From positions 1 through 64,000 of the forward strand of contig NZ_SNYN01000001.1 of NCBI RefSeq assembly GCF_004363075.1: DNA of 64,000 nt. Direction: 5' to 3'. Origin of the DNA: Actinorugispora endophytica (GTDB lineage: Bacteria; Actinomycetota; Actinomycetes; Streptosporangiales; Streptosporangiaceae). Positions 11,440 to 19,604 of this stretch are shown piece by piece. Every line of letters starts with the position of its first letter. Positions within the stretch are counted from its first letter, which is position 1. Both the position numbers and the translations under genes were made by a program. The notes under the pieces are model-generated. The model was not told where the DNA came from. It made no database searches and saw only the letters and a program-made list of their open reading frames with translations.

Positions 11440-11985
11440 GTGCCTCCCCTCCACTTCTCCGTTCCCCGCAGTGCCCGGTCGGGCCTGCTTCCCTTCGCCG
11501 TCGCGGGGCTGCTCCTCGTGTCGGGCTGCTCGGGCTCCGACGGCCCCACCTCCGAGGAGTTGGAGGAGATGCTCGCCTCCGACCTCTCCGCGTCCTCCTC
11601 CGAGGCCGCCCAGGAGCCGGACGCGGAAGAGCCGCGCTTCGACGGCGGGACCCTGACCTGCGCCCCCGCCCGTACCACCGACGTGGAGGGCGCCTGGGAG
11701 ACCTCCGCTCCCCGGAGCGAGGTCTCCGGCGGGTCCGCCGAGATCGGCCTGCGCGACGCGGAGGGGGCCGGTGAGGTGCCGGTCTCGGTGAGCGTGACGG
11801 CGCCCGACGAGAAGGTCTACCTGGCCACCGCGACGCTGAGCGGTTCGGACTGGACCACGCTGGCCTTCCCCGGCGACTTCGAGGCCGGCCCGGCCGGGGT
11901 CGCCCCCGGTGCGCACACCGTCGTCTGGTCGGTCGGTGACGACGAGGCGTTCGTCTCCTGCGACGGATTCGTCGGCGCGCAGTAG
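11440..11985 (+). CDS. Predicted secreted lipoprotein, function unknown
   Basis: 181 aa with a short basic N-terminus, a hydrophobic h-region and the lipobox LVSGC (Cys at about residue 30). It should be lipid-anchored outside the membrane. A Ser/Glu-rich spacer leads to a C-terminal beta-rich domain with two conserved-looking Cys. I do not recognise the domain. GTG 11440 has no Shine-Dalgarno, but TAATCT at 11427-11432 lies 7 nt upstream, fitting leaderless expression. An E element begins 5 nt after its TAG stop. Confidence 0.75.
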   Translation: MPPLHFSVPRSARSGLLPFAVAGLLLVSGCSGSDGPTSEELEEMLASDLSASSSEAAQEPDAEEPRFDGGTLTCAPARTTDVEGAWETSAPRSEVSGGSAEIGLRDAEGAGEVPVSVSVTAPDEKVYLATATLSGSDWTTLAFPGDFEAGPAGVAPGAHTVVWSVGDDEAFVSCDGFVGAQ

Positions 11986-11990
11986 GAAGT

Positions 11991-12236
11991 CTCCGGCGCG
12001 GGGGTGATTCGGCGTGCCGGTGCTTCGGGTGGGTCGTTCGGCCTCACGCCACGCGCATCGCGAGGTCACGGCGGGCGGCGACGGCGGGTGGGGGTCGGGG
12101 CCGCGCCCACGATGTCCGTCGCGTGAGGGGTCCGTTGACGGTTTTGGGCTTTCCGCCCTTCCCGGCCCCGAAACGGGCGGAAAGCCCACGACCGTCAACA
12201 AGACCACCGGTGCCCGAATTCACCCCCGCGCCGGAG
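11991..12236 (+). repeat. E element copy 1 (dispersed repeat with terminal inverted repeats)
   Basis: A 246-bp element bounded by inverted CTCCGGCGCGGGGGTG (11991-12006) and its complement (12221-12236). The inside is shared with copies at 35913, 51319 and 62191. It includes a 25-bp-stem hairpin at 12134-12199 starting GTTGACGG. It begins 5 nt after the lipoprotein TAG stop. It has no coding capacity I can support. It is probably a MITE-like or palindromic intergenic element; the hairpin may terminate transcription. Confidence 0.85.
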
Positions 12237-12244
12237 GCCACATT

Positions 12245-12268
12245 CCGTTATCGACCCGTTACGATAAC
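12245..12268. promoter_or_regulatory. Candidate operator/promoter of the ABC export operon
   Basis: Contains the direct repeat CCGTTA at 12245-12250 and 12256-12261 (11-bp period) and the perfect inverted repeat GTTATCG (12247-12253) / CGATAAC (12262-12268). An 11-bp direct repeat is typical of OmpR/PhoB-type response regulators. TACGAT at 12260-12265 could be a -10. No regulator gene adjoins. Inference only. Confidence 0.45.
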
Positions 12269-12364
12269 TGTGAACCGGGACCGTTTCCGGCCGCGTTGAC
12301 GTCAGCAGTTCGGACCTCCGGGTCCTCCCACGACCGTGCCCTCTCCACAGAAAGGGCCCACGAC

Positions 12365-13570
12365 TTGCTGCGTTCAATGACGGCCGGACTCGTACTGGCC
12401 TTCGCCGGATCACGGGCCAACATCACGCGGACGCTCCTCTCCTGCGCCGGGATCGTCGTGGGCGTCGGCTCCCTGATCGCCGTCGTCACCGCCGGCCATG
12501 TCGGCGAGCGCTACGCGGTGGCCTACAGCGAGATCAACTTCGGCCGCGCCGCCACCTTCCAGGTGGACCTCGGCGGCGTGCCCTCGGATCTGGAGGCGTT
12601 CGAGTCCGACCTGCGCCGGGCCGGCGCCCGGTCCGTGTCGATGACGACGTGGGTCAACGGCCTCTTCCTCCGGTCCGGCACCGAGACCGTGCCCGAGCCC
12701 GGCATCACCCTGGTCGACGCCGAACTCGGCGAGATCCGCACGCTGGAGATGACCCGGGGCCGCTGGTTCACGGAGGGCGACCAGCGGTCCCTCGCGCCGG
12801 TGCTGGTGGTCAACGAGTCGCTGGCCGAGGTCCTCGAAGGCGACGCCCGGTTGCAGATCGGCGCGGACCGGTGGGTGGACGCGCGCGTGGTCGGAGTGCT
12901 GGCCGACAGCGGCATGGACCCCGGCTGGCACAGCGCCTACCTGCTGCGATCCCCCGCCGGCGAGGCGATACTGCCCGAGCCCGAGCCCGGCACCATGTCG
13001 TCCTACAGCGTCCTGGTGGACCCCGCCGACGCCGACCCCGACGCCTACCTGGAACGGCTCGGCTCGGCCTCCTGGCGCTGGGGGCTCCCCGAGACCGACC
13101 CCGAATGGGGACCGCCGGTGTCGGCCTGGCGGGCGGACCAGGCCGACGACTTCACGCAGATCATCGACTACCTCTCGCTGGGTCTGCTCGGCATCGCCGC
13201 CATCACGCTGACGACCGGGCTCCTCGGCGTCCTCAACGTCGGCCTGGTCACGGTCCGCGAGCGCCGCCGCGAGCTCGCCACCTACCGGGCGCTCGGCGCG
13301 AGCTCGTTCACCCTGTTCGTCGCGGTCGTCACCGAGGCCGTCGTGGTCTCTGTGGTGGCCGGAGCCATCGCGCTCGCCCTCTGCTATCTGCTGGCGGGGG
13401 TCGGCGACGTCTTCGCCGCTCCCCACCTGCCCTCGGACGTGTCGATCCTCGTGCCTCCGGAAGCGGTCCTCGTGGGCCTCGGAAGCGCGGCGTTCGTCGG
13501 CCTTCTGGCCGGTGTCATCCCCGCCTGGCGGGCGCTGCGCGCGTCCGTGGTGGCCGGGCTGCGGGAATAG
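12365..13570 (+). CDS. ABC transporter permease, MacB/FtsX type
   Basis: A 401-aa permease with an N-terminal membrane helix (about residues 20-40), a large extracytoplasmic MacB_PCD-like domain, and a C-terminal FtsX block of three helices. That block includes TVRERRRELATYRALGAS, the usual coupling region, and a final VIPAWRALR stretch. The TTG at 12365 is preferred, with AAAGGG 8 nt upstream; ATG 12377 is the alternative. First gene of a permease-adaptor-ATPase operon, 5 nt before the adaptor. Such systems export peptides, lipoproteins or drugs; substrate unknown. Confidence 0.85.
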   Translation: MLRSMTAGLVLAFAGSRANITRTLLSCAGIVVGVGSLIAVVTAGHVGERYAVAYSEINFGRAATFQVDLGGVPSDLEAFESDLRRAGARSVSMTTWVNGLFLRSGTETVPEPGITLVDAELGEIRTLEMTRGRWFTEGDQRSLAPVLVVNESLAEVLEGDARLQIGADRWVDARVVGVLADSGMDPGWHSAYLLRSPAGEAILPEPEPGTMSSYSVLVDPADADPDAYLERLGSASWRWGLPETDPEWGPPVSAWRADQADDFTQIIDYLSLGLLGIAAITLTTGLLGVLNVGLVTVRERRRELATYRALGASSFTLFVAVVTEAVVVSVVAGAIALALCYLLAGVGDVFAAPHLPSDVSILVPPEAVLVGLGSAAFVGLLAGVIPAWRALRASVVAGLRE

Positions 13571-13575
13571 GAGTA

Positions 13576-14637
13576 GTGAGAACATTGAAGAAGTGGATCA
13601 TCGTCGGCGCCGTCCTGGCCGTACTGCTGTGCACAGCGGGCGCGGGCGGTTACCTCCTGCTCTCGTCCGGCTCCGAAGCCGGCGAGGACTTCACCGCCCC
13701 GGGCACGGGGCTGGTCGCCGAGAGCGAACCGGTCGAGGTCCGGCACGGGGAGATCAGCAGCCGGGTGGTGCTCTCCGCCACGGTGACGGCGGCCCCGGGA
13801 AAGGCGGTGGAGTCGAAGCGGAGCGGGACCGTCGCGCGGGTCTGGCTGAGCGACGGCCAGTCCGTGGAGGAGGGCGCGCCCGTGGTGACCCTCACGGTCG
13901 CCGACGAGGTCCCGGCGGCCGCCGGGGCCGGGGACGACGGCGAGGCGGCCGCTCCCGCCACGACCGAGGTCGTCGTGCGGGCCCCCGCCACCGGCACGGT
14001 CGCCGGGCTGGGCGACCTCGCGGTCGGCGACCCGGTCGAGGCGGGACCGATCGCGGAGGTCGTCAAGGACGAGTTCCGCGCCGTCGCCCGGATCGAGCCG
14101 AACGAGGTCTACCGGTTCTACGAGGATCCTCACGAGATCATGCTGAAGATCGACAGAGGGCCGGCCCCCGAACCGTGCGAGTTCATGTCGCTGGGGACGG
14201 GCGAGACCTCGGGGGCGGACGGATCCGACAGCGCCGCCGAGGACGCACCAGGCGCGGGAGGCGCGGCCGACGGGGCCGACGGGGCCTCGATCGAGCTGGT
14301 CTGCCGGATCCCCGACAGCCTGAAGGTGTTCCCCGGGGTGCAGGGCCAGCTGTCGATCGTGACCGGCCGGGCGAGGAACGCGTTGATCGTCCCGGTGACC
14401 GCGGTGCGCGGCTCGGTGGACGAGGGCGAGGTCCTCGTCGTCGGCGAGGACGGCTCCGAGGAGGTCCGCGAGGTCGGACTGGGCATCTCCGACGGAGAGA
14501 ACGTCGAGGTCGTCAGGGGCCTGTCGATCGGCGACAGGGTCATGGACCCGGTCCCGCTGTCCGAGGAGTTCGACGTCCCGTCCGCTCCGCCGGGCGGGGA
14601 CGAGGTCATCGACGGAACCATGTCCGGAGGCTGGTGA
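13576..14637 (+). CDS. Efflux adaptor (membrane fusion) protein, MacA/HlyD-like
   Basis: 353 aa with one N-terminal transmembrane helix (KKWIIVGAVLAVLLCTAG). A biotinyl-lipoyl-like hairpin region follows (SKRSGTVARVWLSDGQSVEEG, then VRAPATGTVAGLG), then beta-barrel segments. In a Gram-positive cell it would couple the permease to extracytoplasmic substrate. It carries an Asp/Gly/Ala-rich insertion near residues 215-240. GTG 13576 is used; TTG 13585 (start MKKWII) is also plausible because AGGAG (13569-13573) is better spaced from it. Its stop overlaps the ATPase start by one base (TGATG). Confidence 0.82.
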   Translation: MRTLKKWIIVGAVLAVLLCTAGAGGYLLLSSGSEAGEDFTAPGTGLVAESEPVEVRHGEISSRVVLSATVTAAPGKAVESKRSGTVARVWLSDGQSVEEGAPVVTLTVADEVPAAAGAGDDGEAAAPATTEVVVRAPATGTVAGLGDLAVGDPVEAGPIAEVVKDEFRAVARIEPNEVYRFYEDPHEIMLKIDRGPAPEPCEFMSLGTGETSGADGSDSAAEDAPGAGGAADGADGASIELVCRIPDSLKVFPGVQGQLSIVTGRARNALIVPVTAVRGSVDEGEVLVVGEDGSEEVREVGLGISDGENVEVVRGLSIGDRVMDPVPLSEEFDVPSAPPGGDEVIDGTMSGGW

Positions 14638-15362
14638 TGGGTTCCCGCTCCGCGACCGCGGACCGCGCGCGGACCGGGGACCCCGCCCCGGACGGCCCGC
14701 TGCTGCGCATCCACGACCTGCGGCGCGGCTTCACCGTGTCGGGCACCACGATCGACGTGCTCAAGGGCTGCTCGATGGAGGTCGCCAGGGGCGAGGTCGT
14801 GGCCGTCGTCGGCCAGTCCGGGTCGGGCAAGTCCACGCTTCTGAACATCCTCGGGCTGCTGGACGGCGCGGACTCCGGCGAGCACGTGTTCAACGGCCTG
14901 GAGGTGCCCCGGCTGGGCGAGGGGCGACGCGCGCGGCTGCGCAACGAGGGCATCGGCTTCGTCTTCCAGCAGTTCCACCTGCTGGAGCGGCGCACCGCGC
15001 TGGCCAACGTGTGCGTCCCCATGGTGCTGGCCGGCGTCCCCCTGGTGCGCCGCCGCGCGATCGCCAGGGAGCTCCTGGAGTCGATGGGCCTGGGACACCG
15101 CCTCTCCTCCCGTCCGCACCAGCTGTCCGGCGGTGAGCAGCAGCGTGTGGCCCTGGCGCGGGCGCTGAGCCTGAATCCCCCGCTGATCCTCGCCGACGAG
15201 CCCACGGGCGCCCTGGACGCGGCCAGCAGCGAGATGATCATGGACCAGCTGCTCGGCCAGGCGCGGACCCGGGGAGCCGCGGTGATCGTGGTCACCCACG
15301 ACCCCGAGGTCGCCGCCCGCGCCGACCGGGTCGTCACCATCACCGACGGACGAACCCGCTGA
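14637..15362 (+). CDS. ABC transporter ATP-binding protein, MacB/LolD type
   Basis: A 241-aa nucleotide-binding protein with Walker A GQSGSGKST, Q-loop FVFQQFHLLERRT, signature QLSGGEQQRVALARAL, Walker B LILADEPTGALD and the H-loop VVTHD. This is the LolD/MacB-like subfamily that powers FtsX-type permeases. It is the last gene of the operon, translationally coupled to the adaptor through TGATG. The gene order permease-adaptor-ATPase differs from the common adaptor-ATPase-permease order. It converges with the tRNA array. Confidence 0.93.
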   Translation: MGSRSATADRARTGDPAPDGPLLRIHDLRRGFTVSGTTIDVLKGCSMEVARGEVVAVVGQSGSGKSTLLNILGLLDGADSGEHVFNGLEVPRLGEGRRARLRNEGIGFVFQQFHLLERRTALANVCVPMVLAGVPLVRRRAIARELLESMGLGHRLSSRPHQLSGGEQQRVALARALSLNPPLILADEPTGALDAASSEMIMDQLLGQARTRGAAVIVVTHDPEVAARADRVVTITDGRTR

Positions 15363-15378
15363 GCGCGCCGGGAAAGAC

Positions 15379-15426
15379 GGAGGGCCCGCCCCGACGCGAG
15401 TCTCCTCGCGCCCGGACGGGCCCTCC
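15379..15426 (-). terminator. Terminator of initiator tRNA copy 1
   Basis: A long GC-rich hairpin: 10-bp outer stem (15379-15388 with 15417-15426) plus an inner CGCGAG/CTCGCG stem, followed on the minus strand by GTCTTTCC. It starts 3 nt after the tRNA CCA end. Also positioned to stop the converging ABC operon. Confidence 0.75.
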
Positions 15427-15428
15427 AC

Positions 15429-15505
15429 TGGTAGCGGGGACAGGATTTGAACCTGCGACCTCTGGGTTATGAGCCCAGCGAGCTACCGAACTGCTCCACC
15501 CCGCG
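15429..15505 (-). tRNA. Initiator tRNA-fMet (CAT), copy 1 of 3
   Basis: A 77-nt cloverleaf with encoded CCA. The anticodon loop is CTCATAA with CAT. The anticodon stem has the three consecutive G:C pairs (GGG/CCC), and the 5' base C1 is mismatched to U72; both are initiator hallmarks. The TTCAAAT T-arm is normal. A minus-strand promoter lies at 15520-15548 (TCGCGC, 17 nt, TAATGT). All three copies look identical in the mature region. Confidence 0.96.
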
Positions 15506-15519
15506 TCGGTGTGAACACC

Positions 15520-15548
15520 ACATTAGAGGTGGTTGGCGCAAAGCGCGA
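15520..15548 (-). promoter_or_regulatory. Promoter of initiator tRNA copy 1
   Basis: Minus-strand TCGCGC at 15548-15543 and TAATGT at 15525-15520 with a 17-nt spacer, about 14 nt before the tRNA 5' end. It aligns with the equivalent element of copy 2. Confidence 0.6.
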
Positions 15549-15658
15549 ATCGACGCCCTGCGACCGCTCTGACCTGCGGAAGGGGAGGCCCTTCGGCGGC
15601 GGCCGCCGACCCGGCGCTCCCGGCGGGGGGACGGCGCGGCGTCCGCCCGGGGAAAGAC

Positions 15659-15706
15659 GGAGGGCCCGCCCCGACGCGAGTCTCCTCGCGCCCGGACGGG
15701 CCCTCC
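15659..15706 (-). terminator. Terminator of initiator tRNA copy 2
   Basis: Same hairpin as copy 1, shifted by exactly 280 bp. Confidence 0.75.
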
Positions 15707-15708
15707 AC

Positions 15709-15785
15709 TGGTAGCGGGGACAGGATTTGAACCTGCGACCTCTGGGTTATGAGCCCAGCGAGCTACCGAACTGCTCCACCCCGCG
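15709..15785 (-). tRNA. Initiator tRNA-fMet (CAT), copy 2 of 3
   Basis: Identical 77-nt initiator tRNA with encoded CCA, the C1:U72 mismatch and the G:C-rich anticodon stem. Its own promoter is at 15800-15828 and its own terminator follows. Spaced 280 bp from copy 1. Confidence 0.96.
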
Positions 15786-15799
15786 TCGGTGTGGACACC

Positions 15800-15828
15800 A
15801 CGTTAGAGGTGGTTGATACAAAGCGCAA
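15800..15828 (-). promoter_or_regulatory. Promoter of initiator tRNA copy 2
   Basis: Minus-strand TTGCGC (15828-15823), 17-nt spacer, TAACGT (15805-15800). A good primary sigma match for this GC level. Confidence 0.65.
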
Positions 15829-15940
15829 ATCAAACCCCCCGAAAGCACTCGGCCCCGCACCGGCAGGAGGCCCTTCGGCGGCGGCCGCCGACCCGGCGCT
15901 CCCGGCGGGGGGACGGCGCGGCGTCCGCCCGGGGAAAGAC

Positions 15941-15988
15941 GGAGGGCCCGCCCCGACGCGAGTCTCCTCGCGCCCGGACGGGCCCTCC
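15941..15988 (-). terminator. Terminator of initiator tRNA copy 3
   Basis: Same hairpin as copies 1 and 2, 282 bp from copy 2. Confidence 0.75.
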
Positions 15989-15990
15989 AC

Positions 15991-16067
15991 TGGTAGCGGG
16001 GACAGGATTTGAACCTGCGACCTCTGGGTTATGAGCCCAGCGAGCTACCGAACTGCTCCACCCCGCG
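15991..16067 (-). tRNA. Initiator tRNA-fMet (CAT), copy 3 of 3
   Basis: Identical 77-nt initiator tRNA with encoded CCA. Its upstream region differs from copies 1 and 2, indicating that this is the outer, probably ancestral unit of the array. Promoter at 16081-16109. Confidence 0.96.
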
Positions 16068-16080
16068 TCGGTGTTCATTC

Positions 16081-16109
16081 ACAGTACCGCGACCTGGGGG
16101 TAACACCAA
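16081..16109 (-). promoter_or_regulatory. Promoter of initiator tRNA copy 3
   Basis: Minus-strand TTGGTG (16109-16104), 17-nt spacer, TACTGT (16086-16081). It is unrelated in sequence to the promoters of copies 1 and 2 but has the same geometry. Confidence 0.6.
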
Positions 16110-16185
16110 ATCGGCCGCGCCCACGCCGAGGGGGCGGGGTCTCCCCCGCCCCCAGGGCGTCGCGCGCGTGCCGGGCCGTCGGAGG

Positions 16186-19100
16186 CTACTCGCCCCCGCC
16201 GCTCTGGGACGCCGCCTCGGCGCGCTCCAGGGCGTCCGCCAACCGCTCGTTCGCCTCGCCGTAGGCCGCGAAGTCGCCCTCCCTGAGGGCCTCCTGGCCT
16301 TCGTCGTAGGCCTGCGCCGCGTCGTCCAGGGCCTGGGCGAGGTCACCGCTGACCGGGGCCTCCTGGCCTTCCTCGCCTTCGGCGCTCCCCTCCTCGGGGG
16401 CCGCGGGCTCGCCCAGCGGGCCCTCCTCCCCGTCGAAGAGGTTGTTCAGCGCCTCCTGCAGGTTGCTGCCGATGGCGACCTCGTCGCCGAAGCCCACGAG
16501 CACCTGCTGCAGCAGCGGGTACGACGCCTGGTCGCTGCCACCGGCCTGCACGTACAGCGGCTCCACGTAGAGCAGGCCCCCGGCGAACGGCAGAGTCAGC
16601 AGGTTGCCGTAGGTGACCTGGGCCGAGCTCTGCTCCAGCGGGAGCAGGACCTCGCGCACGTCGGCCGACGCCTGGAAGGCGTTCTGGATCTGGCCCGGGC
16701 CCGCGATGGCCGTGCTCCGCGGCAGCTCCAGGATCCGCAACTGCCCGTAGGTGTCGGACGACGCCTCGCTGTCCACCGCCATGAACGCCGCCAGGTTCTC
16801 CCTGCCGCGTGGAACGAAGGTGGAGGTCAGTGAGAAGGTGCCGTCGTCGTCGCCCGGGAAGCGCAGGGTCTGCCGGTAGGGCGGCTCGGGGTTGTCCCCC
16901 GACTTGGTCGGGTCGGCCGGGACGTTCCAGAAGTCCTGGCCGCCGTAGAAGGCGTTGGCGTCGGTGATGTGGTATCGCTTGAGGATCTCGCGCTGCACCT
17001 TGAACAGGTCGTCCGGGTAGCGCAGGTGCGACTCGAGCTCGGCGCTGATCTCGCTCTTGTCGGTGATCAGGTCGGGGAACGCCTTGGACCAGGTCTGCAG
17101 GACCGGGTCCTCGTCGTCCCAGCCGTACAGGGTCACGGTCCCGTCGTAGGCGTCGACGGTGGCCTTGACCGAGTTGCGGATGTAGTTCACCTGGTTGCCC
17201 GGCAGCGCGTTGACCGCCGTGGTGCCCTCGGTGAAGGTGTCCGTGGTGGCGAGGGCCAGGTCGATCGGCGTGGCGTACGGGTAGCCGTTGGACGTGGTGT
17301 AGGCGTCCAGGACCCACTGGATCTTCCCGTCCACCACGGCCGGGTACGGCTTCCCGTCCACGGTGAGGAACGGCGCGACCTTCTCGACGCGCTCGGCGGG
17401 GTCGCGGATGTAGATGATCTGCGAGTCGCTGCTGATCGCGCTGTTCAGGAGGATGTCCATCTCCTGGTACCTCACCGCGTACAGGAGCTTGTCGAAGAAG
17501 CTGCTGAGCTGCACGCCCCCTTCCCCGTCGTAGAGGTTGGTGGCCTGGCCGCTGTCGCCGCCCGGCACCTGGGCGTCCGGCGACTCCTGCGCCCCGGGGC
17601 TCTCCTCGGTGGCGGGCGCGCTCTCCTCCCCGGCCGCCGGAGCCTCGCCGGCCGGGCTCTCCTGGCCTTCCCGGGCGTCGGCGGGCGCCAGCGCCTCGTC
17701 GGCCGCGGGCGAGGGGGTCGACGGGACCGCGTCCTCGATCGTGGGCACGTCCGGGGTCTGGGAGTCGAGCGGGTAGTCGTACTCGGGCTCGGCGTTGACG
17801 ATCACGTAGTCGGCGCCCTCGCGGCCGAAGTAGATGCGCGGCTCGTAGCCGTCACCGATCTCGGAGAGGTCACCGGTGGGCGGGATGTTGTACTCCAGGA
17901 ACGCCGGGCGCCCTTCGGAGTCCACCTGGTTGCCCGCCGCGGCGACGACACCGAAGCCGTGCGTGTAGACCAGGTGCCGGGTCAGCCAGTTGTCCTGCCC
18001 CGCGGGAGGGCCGCTGAGCTCCCGGGCGGCGATGATGGTGTCGACCGTCTCGCCGTCCTCGGTGGTGTAGCGGTCGACGTCCAGCACCTCGGGGAACTGG
18101 TAGAAGCCGCGGACCTGCTGGAGCTGCTGGAAGGTCTGGGAGACGACGGCCGGGTCCACCAGGCGCACGCTCGGGATGGTCTCGGCCTCCGCCGCGAGCT
18201 CGGACGTGGTGAGCTCGGTCTGCGCGTCGTAGTTGGTCACCTCGACGCCGTCGACGCCGTACGCGGTGCGGGTGGCCTCGATGTTGCGCTGGATGTAGGG
18301 GTTCTCCAGCCGCTGCTCGTTCGGCGAGACCGTGATCTGCTGGACGATCGCCGGGTAGACGCCGCCGATCAGCACCGCCGACAGGATCAGCAGGCCGAGG
18401 CTCACCAGCGGGACCATGGCGTTCTTGAAGTAGATGTTCGCGAAGAACAGCAGGGCGCACACGAGCGCGATGATGAACAGGATGATCTTCGCGTACAGGA
18501 CCGCGTTCACGTCGGTGTACGAGGCGCCGAAGGTGTAGCCGCGGTTGGAGAAGACCAGGCCGTACTGGTCCAGCCAGTAGGTTCCGGCGCGCAGCAGGAC
18601 GAAGACCCCGAGCAGGATGGACAGGTGCACGCGGGCGGCCGGGGTGGCGCGCTGGCCCTGGGACTGCAGTCGCACGCCGCCGTACAGATAGTGCACGACG
18701 ACCGCGGCGATGAACGCGATGACCACGGCCGCGAACAGGTAGCCCAGGACGACCCGCAGGAACGGGTAGACGAACGTGAAGAACGAGATGTCCATGCCGA
18801 ACTGGGCGTCGTCGACACCGAACTCGGTGGAGTTGACGAACTGCAGGAAGGTCTGCCACTCCGCGCTCGCGGAGGCCCCGGTGAGCAGCGCGAGACCGCC
18901 GATGAGGCCCCAGAAGAAGAGCTTGCGGTGCGGGTCGATGGAGGAGCGGTAGCGGTCCAGGCCCTGCTGTTCGAGGCTGAACGGCCGGTAGGCGGGCCTG
19001 GTTCGGTAGGCGAAGTAGACGCTGAGCCCGACGGCGAGGGCCATGACCAGCCCGCCCCCGAAGAAGAGCAGCGCCCGCGTGCGCAACTCGGTCCAGAAGA

Positions 19101-19263
19101 CCGAGGTGTAGCCGACCGAGTCGAACCACTTGTAATCGGTCCAGAAGTTCGCGGCGAACATGACGCCCGCGATGATGACGACCACGGCCGCGCCGACCGG
19201 CGCGAGCAATCGGGACCGTCGAGGCATACGCGCAGACGGTGCGCCGGGCGATCGGAAGCTCAC
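16186..19263 (-). CDS. UPF0182 family large membrane protein
   Basis: 1025 aa. The N-terminal ~330 residues hold about seven membrane helices (for example LLAPVGAAVVVIIAGVMF, IIALVCALLFFANIYF). A long extracytoplasmic region follows, with family blocks such as LENPYIQRNIEATR, HLVYTHGFGVV and the conserved RYQEMDILLNSAI segment. A Pro/Glu/Ala-rich low-complexity insertion sits near residues 500-565, and an acidic helical tail ends the protein. GTG 19263 has a GGGGGAGGC Shine-Dalgarno. The function of UPF0182 is unknown. Its position beside the PDZ/Lon-like protease gene is conserved in actinobacteria. Confidence 0.93.
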   Translation of the reverse strand: MSFRSPGAPSARMPRRSRLLAPVGAAVVVIIAGVMFAANFWTDYKWFDSVGYTSVFWTELRTRALLFFGGGLVMALAVGLSVYFAYRTRPAYRPFSLEQQGLDRYRSSIDPHRKLFFWGLIGGLALLTGASASAEWQTFLQFVNSTEFGVDDAQFGMDISFFTFVYPFLRVVLGYLFAAVVIAFIAAVVVHYLYGGVRLQSQGQRATPAARVHLSILLGVFVLLRAGTYWLDQYGLVFSNRGYTFGASYTDVNAVLYAKIILFIIALVCALLFFANIYFKNAMVPLVSLGLLILSAVLIGGVYPAIVQQITVSPNEQRLENPYIQRNIEATRTAYGVDGVEVTNYDAQTELTTSELAAEAETIPSVRLVDPAVVSQTFQQLQQVRGFYQFPEVLDVDRYTTEDGETVDTIIAARELSGPPAGQDNWLTRHLVYTHGFGVVAAAGNQVDSEGRPAFLEYNIPPTGDLSEIGDGYEPRIYFGREGADYVIVNAEPEYDYPLDSQTPDVPTIEDAVPSTPSPAADEALAPADAREGQESPAGEAPAAGEESAPATEESPGAQESPDAQVPGGDSGQATNLYDGEGGVQLSSFFDKLLYAVRYQEMDILLNSAISSDSQIIYIRDPAERVEKVAPFLTVDGKPYPAVVDGKIQWVLDAYTTSNGYPYATPIDLALATTDTFTEGTTAVNALPGNQVNYIRNSVKATVDAYDGTVTLYGWDDEDPVLQTWSKAFPDLITDKSEISAELESHLRYPDDLFKVQREILKRYHITDANAFYGGQDFWNVPADPTKSGDNPEPPYRQTLRFPGDDDGTFSLTSTFVPRGRENLAAFMAVDSEASSDTYGQLRILELPRSTAIAGPGQIQNAFQASADVREVLLPLEQSSAQVTYGNLLTLPFAGGLLYVEPLYVQAGGSDQASYPLLQQVLVGFGDEVAIGSNLQEALNNLFDGEEGPLGEPAAPEEGSAEGEEGQEAPVSGDLAQALDDAAQAYDEGQEALREGDFAAYGEANERLADALERAEAASQSGGGE

Positions 19264-19604
19264 GCCTCCCCCTCGTTCCTACTGGGTGTCGTCGGGCGGG
19301 TGCCCCGGAAGGACCGGATCCGTTCCCGGATCGCGCGCGTCCCGCCGTCGTCACCCGCCGGTTGGCTCGTTACTGGTCGAATGTGCGGACATGACGTCCC
19401 TTACCCTGGCAACTTATTGAGGCCGCGTCAGGTTCCCGCTTCACCGCGCCGAAACCGGGTCGAGATGGCTTCGCGACACCCGGTCCGGCGCGCTCGCGCG
19501 CCTCCGCGCGCCAGCCGCCTCCTCGACCATACTCGCCACCGGGGAACTCACCGGTTCCCCGGTCCCCAGGCCGCGGGACCGCTCGGACAGGGGACACTGG
19601 AGCG
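19264..19604. other. Divergent promoter region UPF0182 / PPA1309
   Basis: 341 bp between two diverging genes. I see no gene, repeat or RNA in it. It presumably carries the two promoters, but no pair of hexamers stands out. Confidence 0.4.

Larger units (their letters stand above)
15371..16067 (-). repeat. Tandem ~280-bp direct repeat carrying the initiator tRNAs
   Basis: Three units of tRNA plus terminator with periods of 280 and 282 bp. Between units a GC-rich tract is also repeated (15586-15650 and 15868-15932). The promoter-proximal 40-60 bp of units 1 and 2 are similar but have diverged. It looks like tandem amplification of one tRNA transcription unit. Confidence 0.85.

Noticed and set aside
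12014-12364. Upstream extension of the FtsX permease frame through E element copy 1
   Set aside because: The added sequence is the repeat element in frame by chance. It lacks a signal or domain, and a TTG with a good Shine-Dalgarno lies at 12365.
15469-16078. Repeated short frames overlapping the three tRNA units (SPASYRTAPPRVGV)
   Set aside because: They are antisense readings of the initiator tRNA and terminator repeats.
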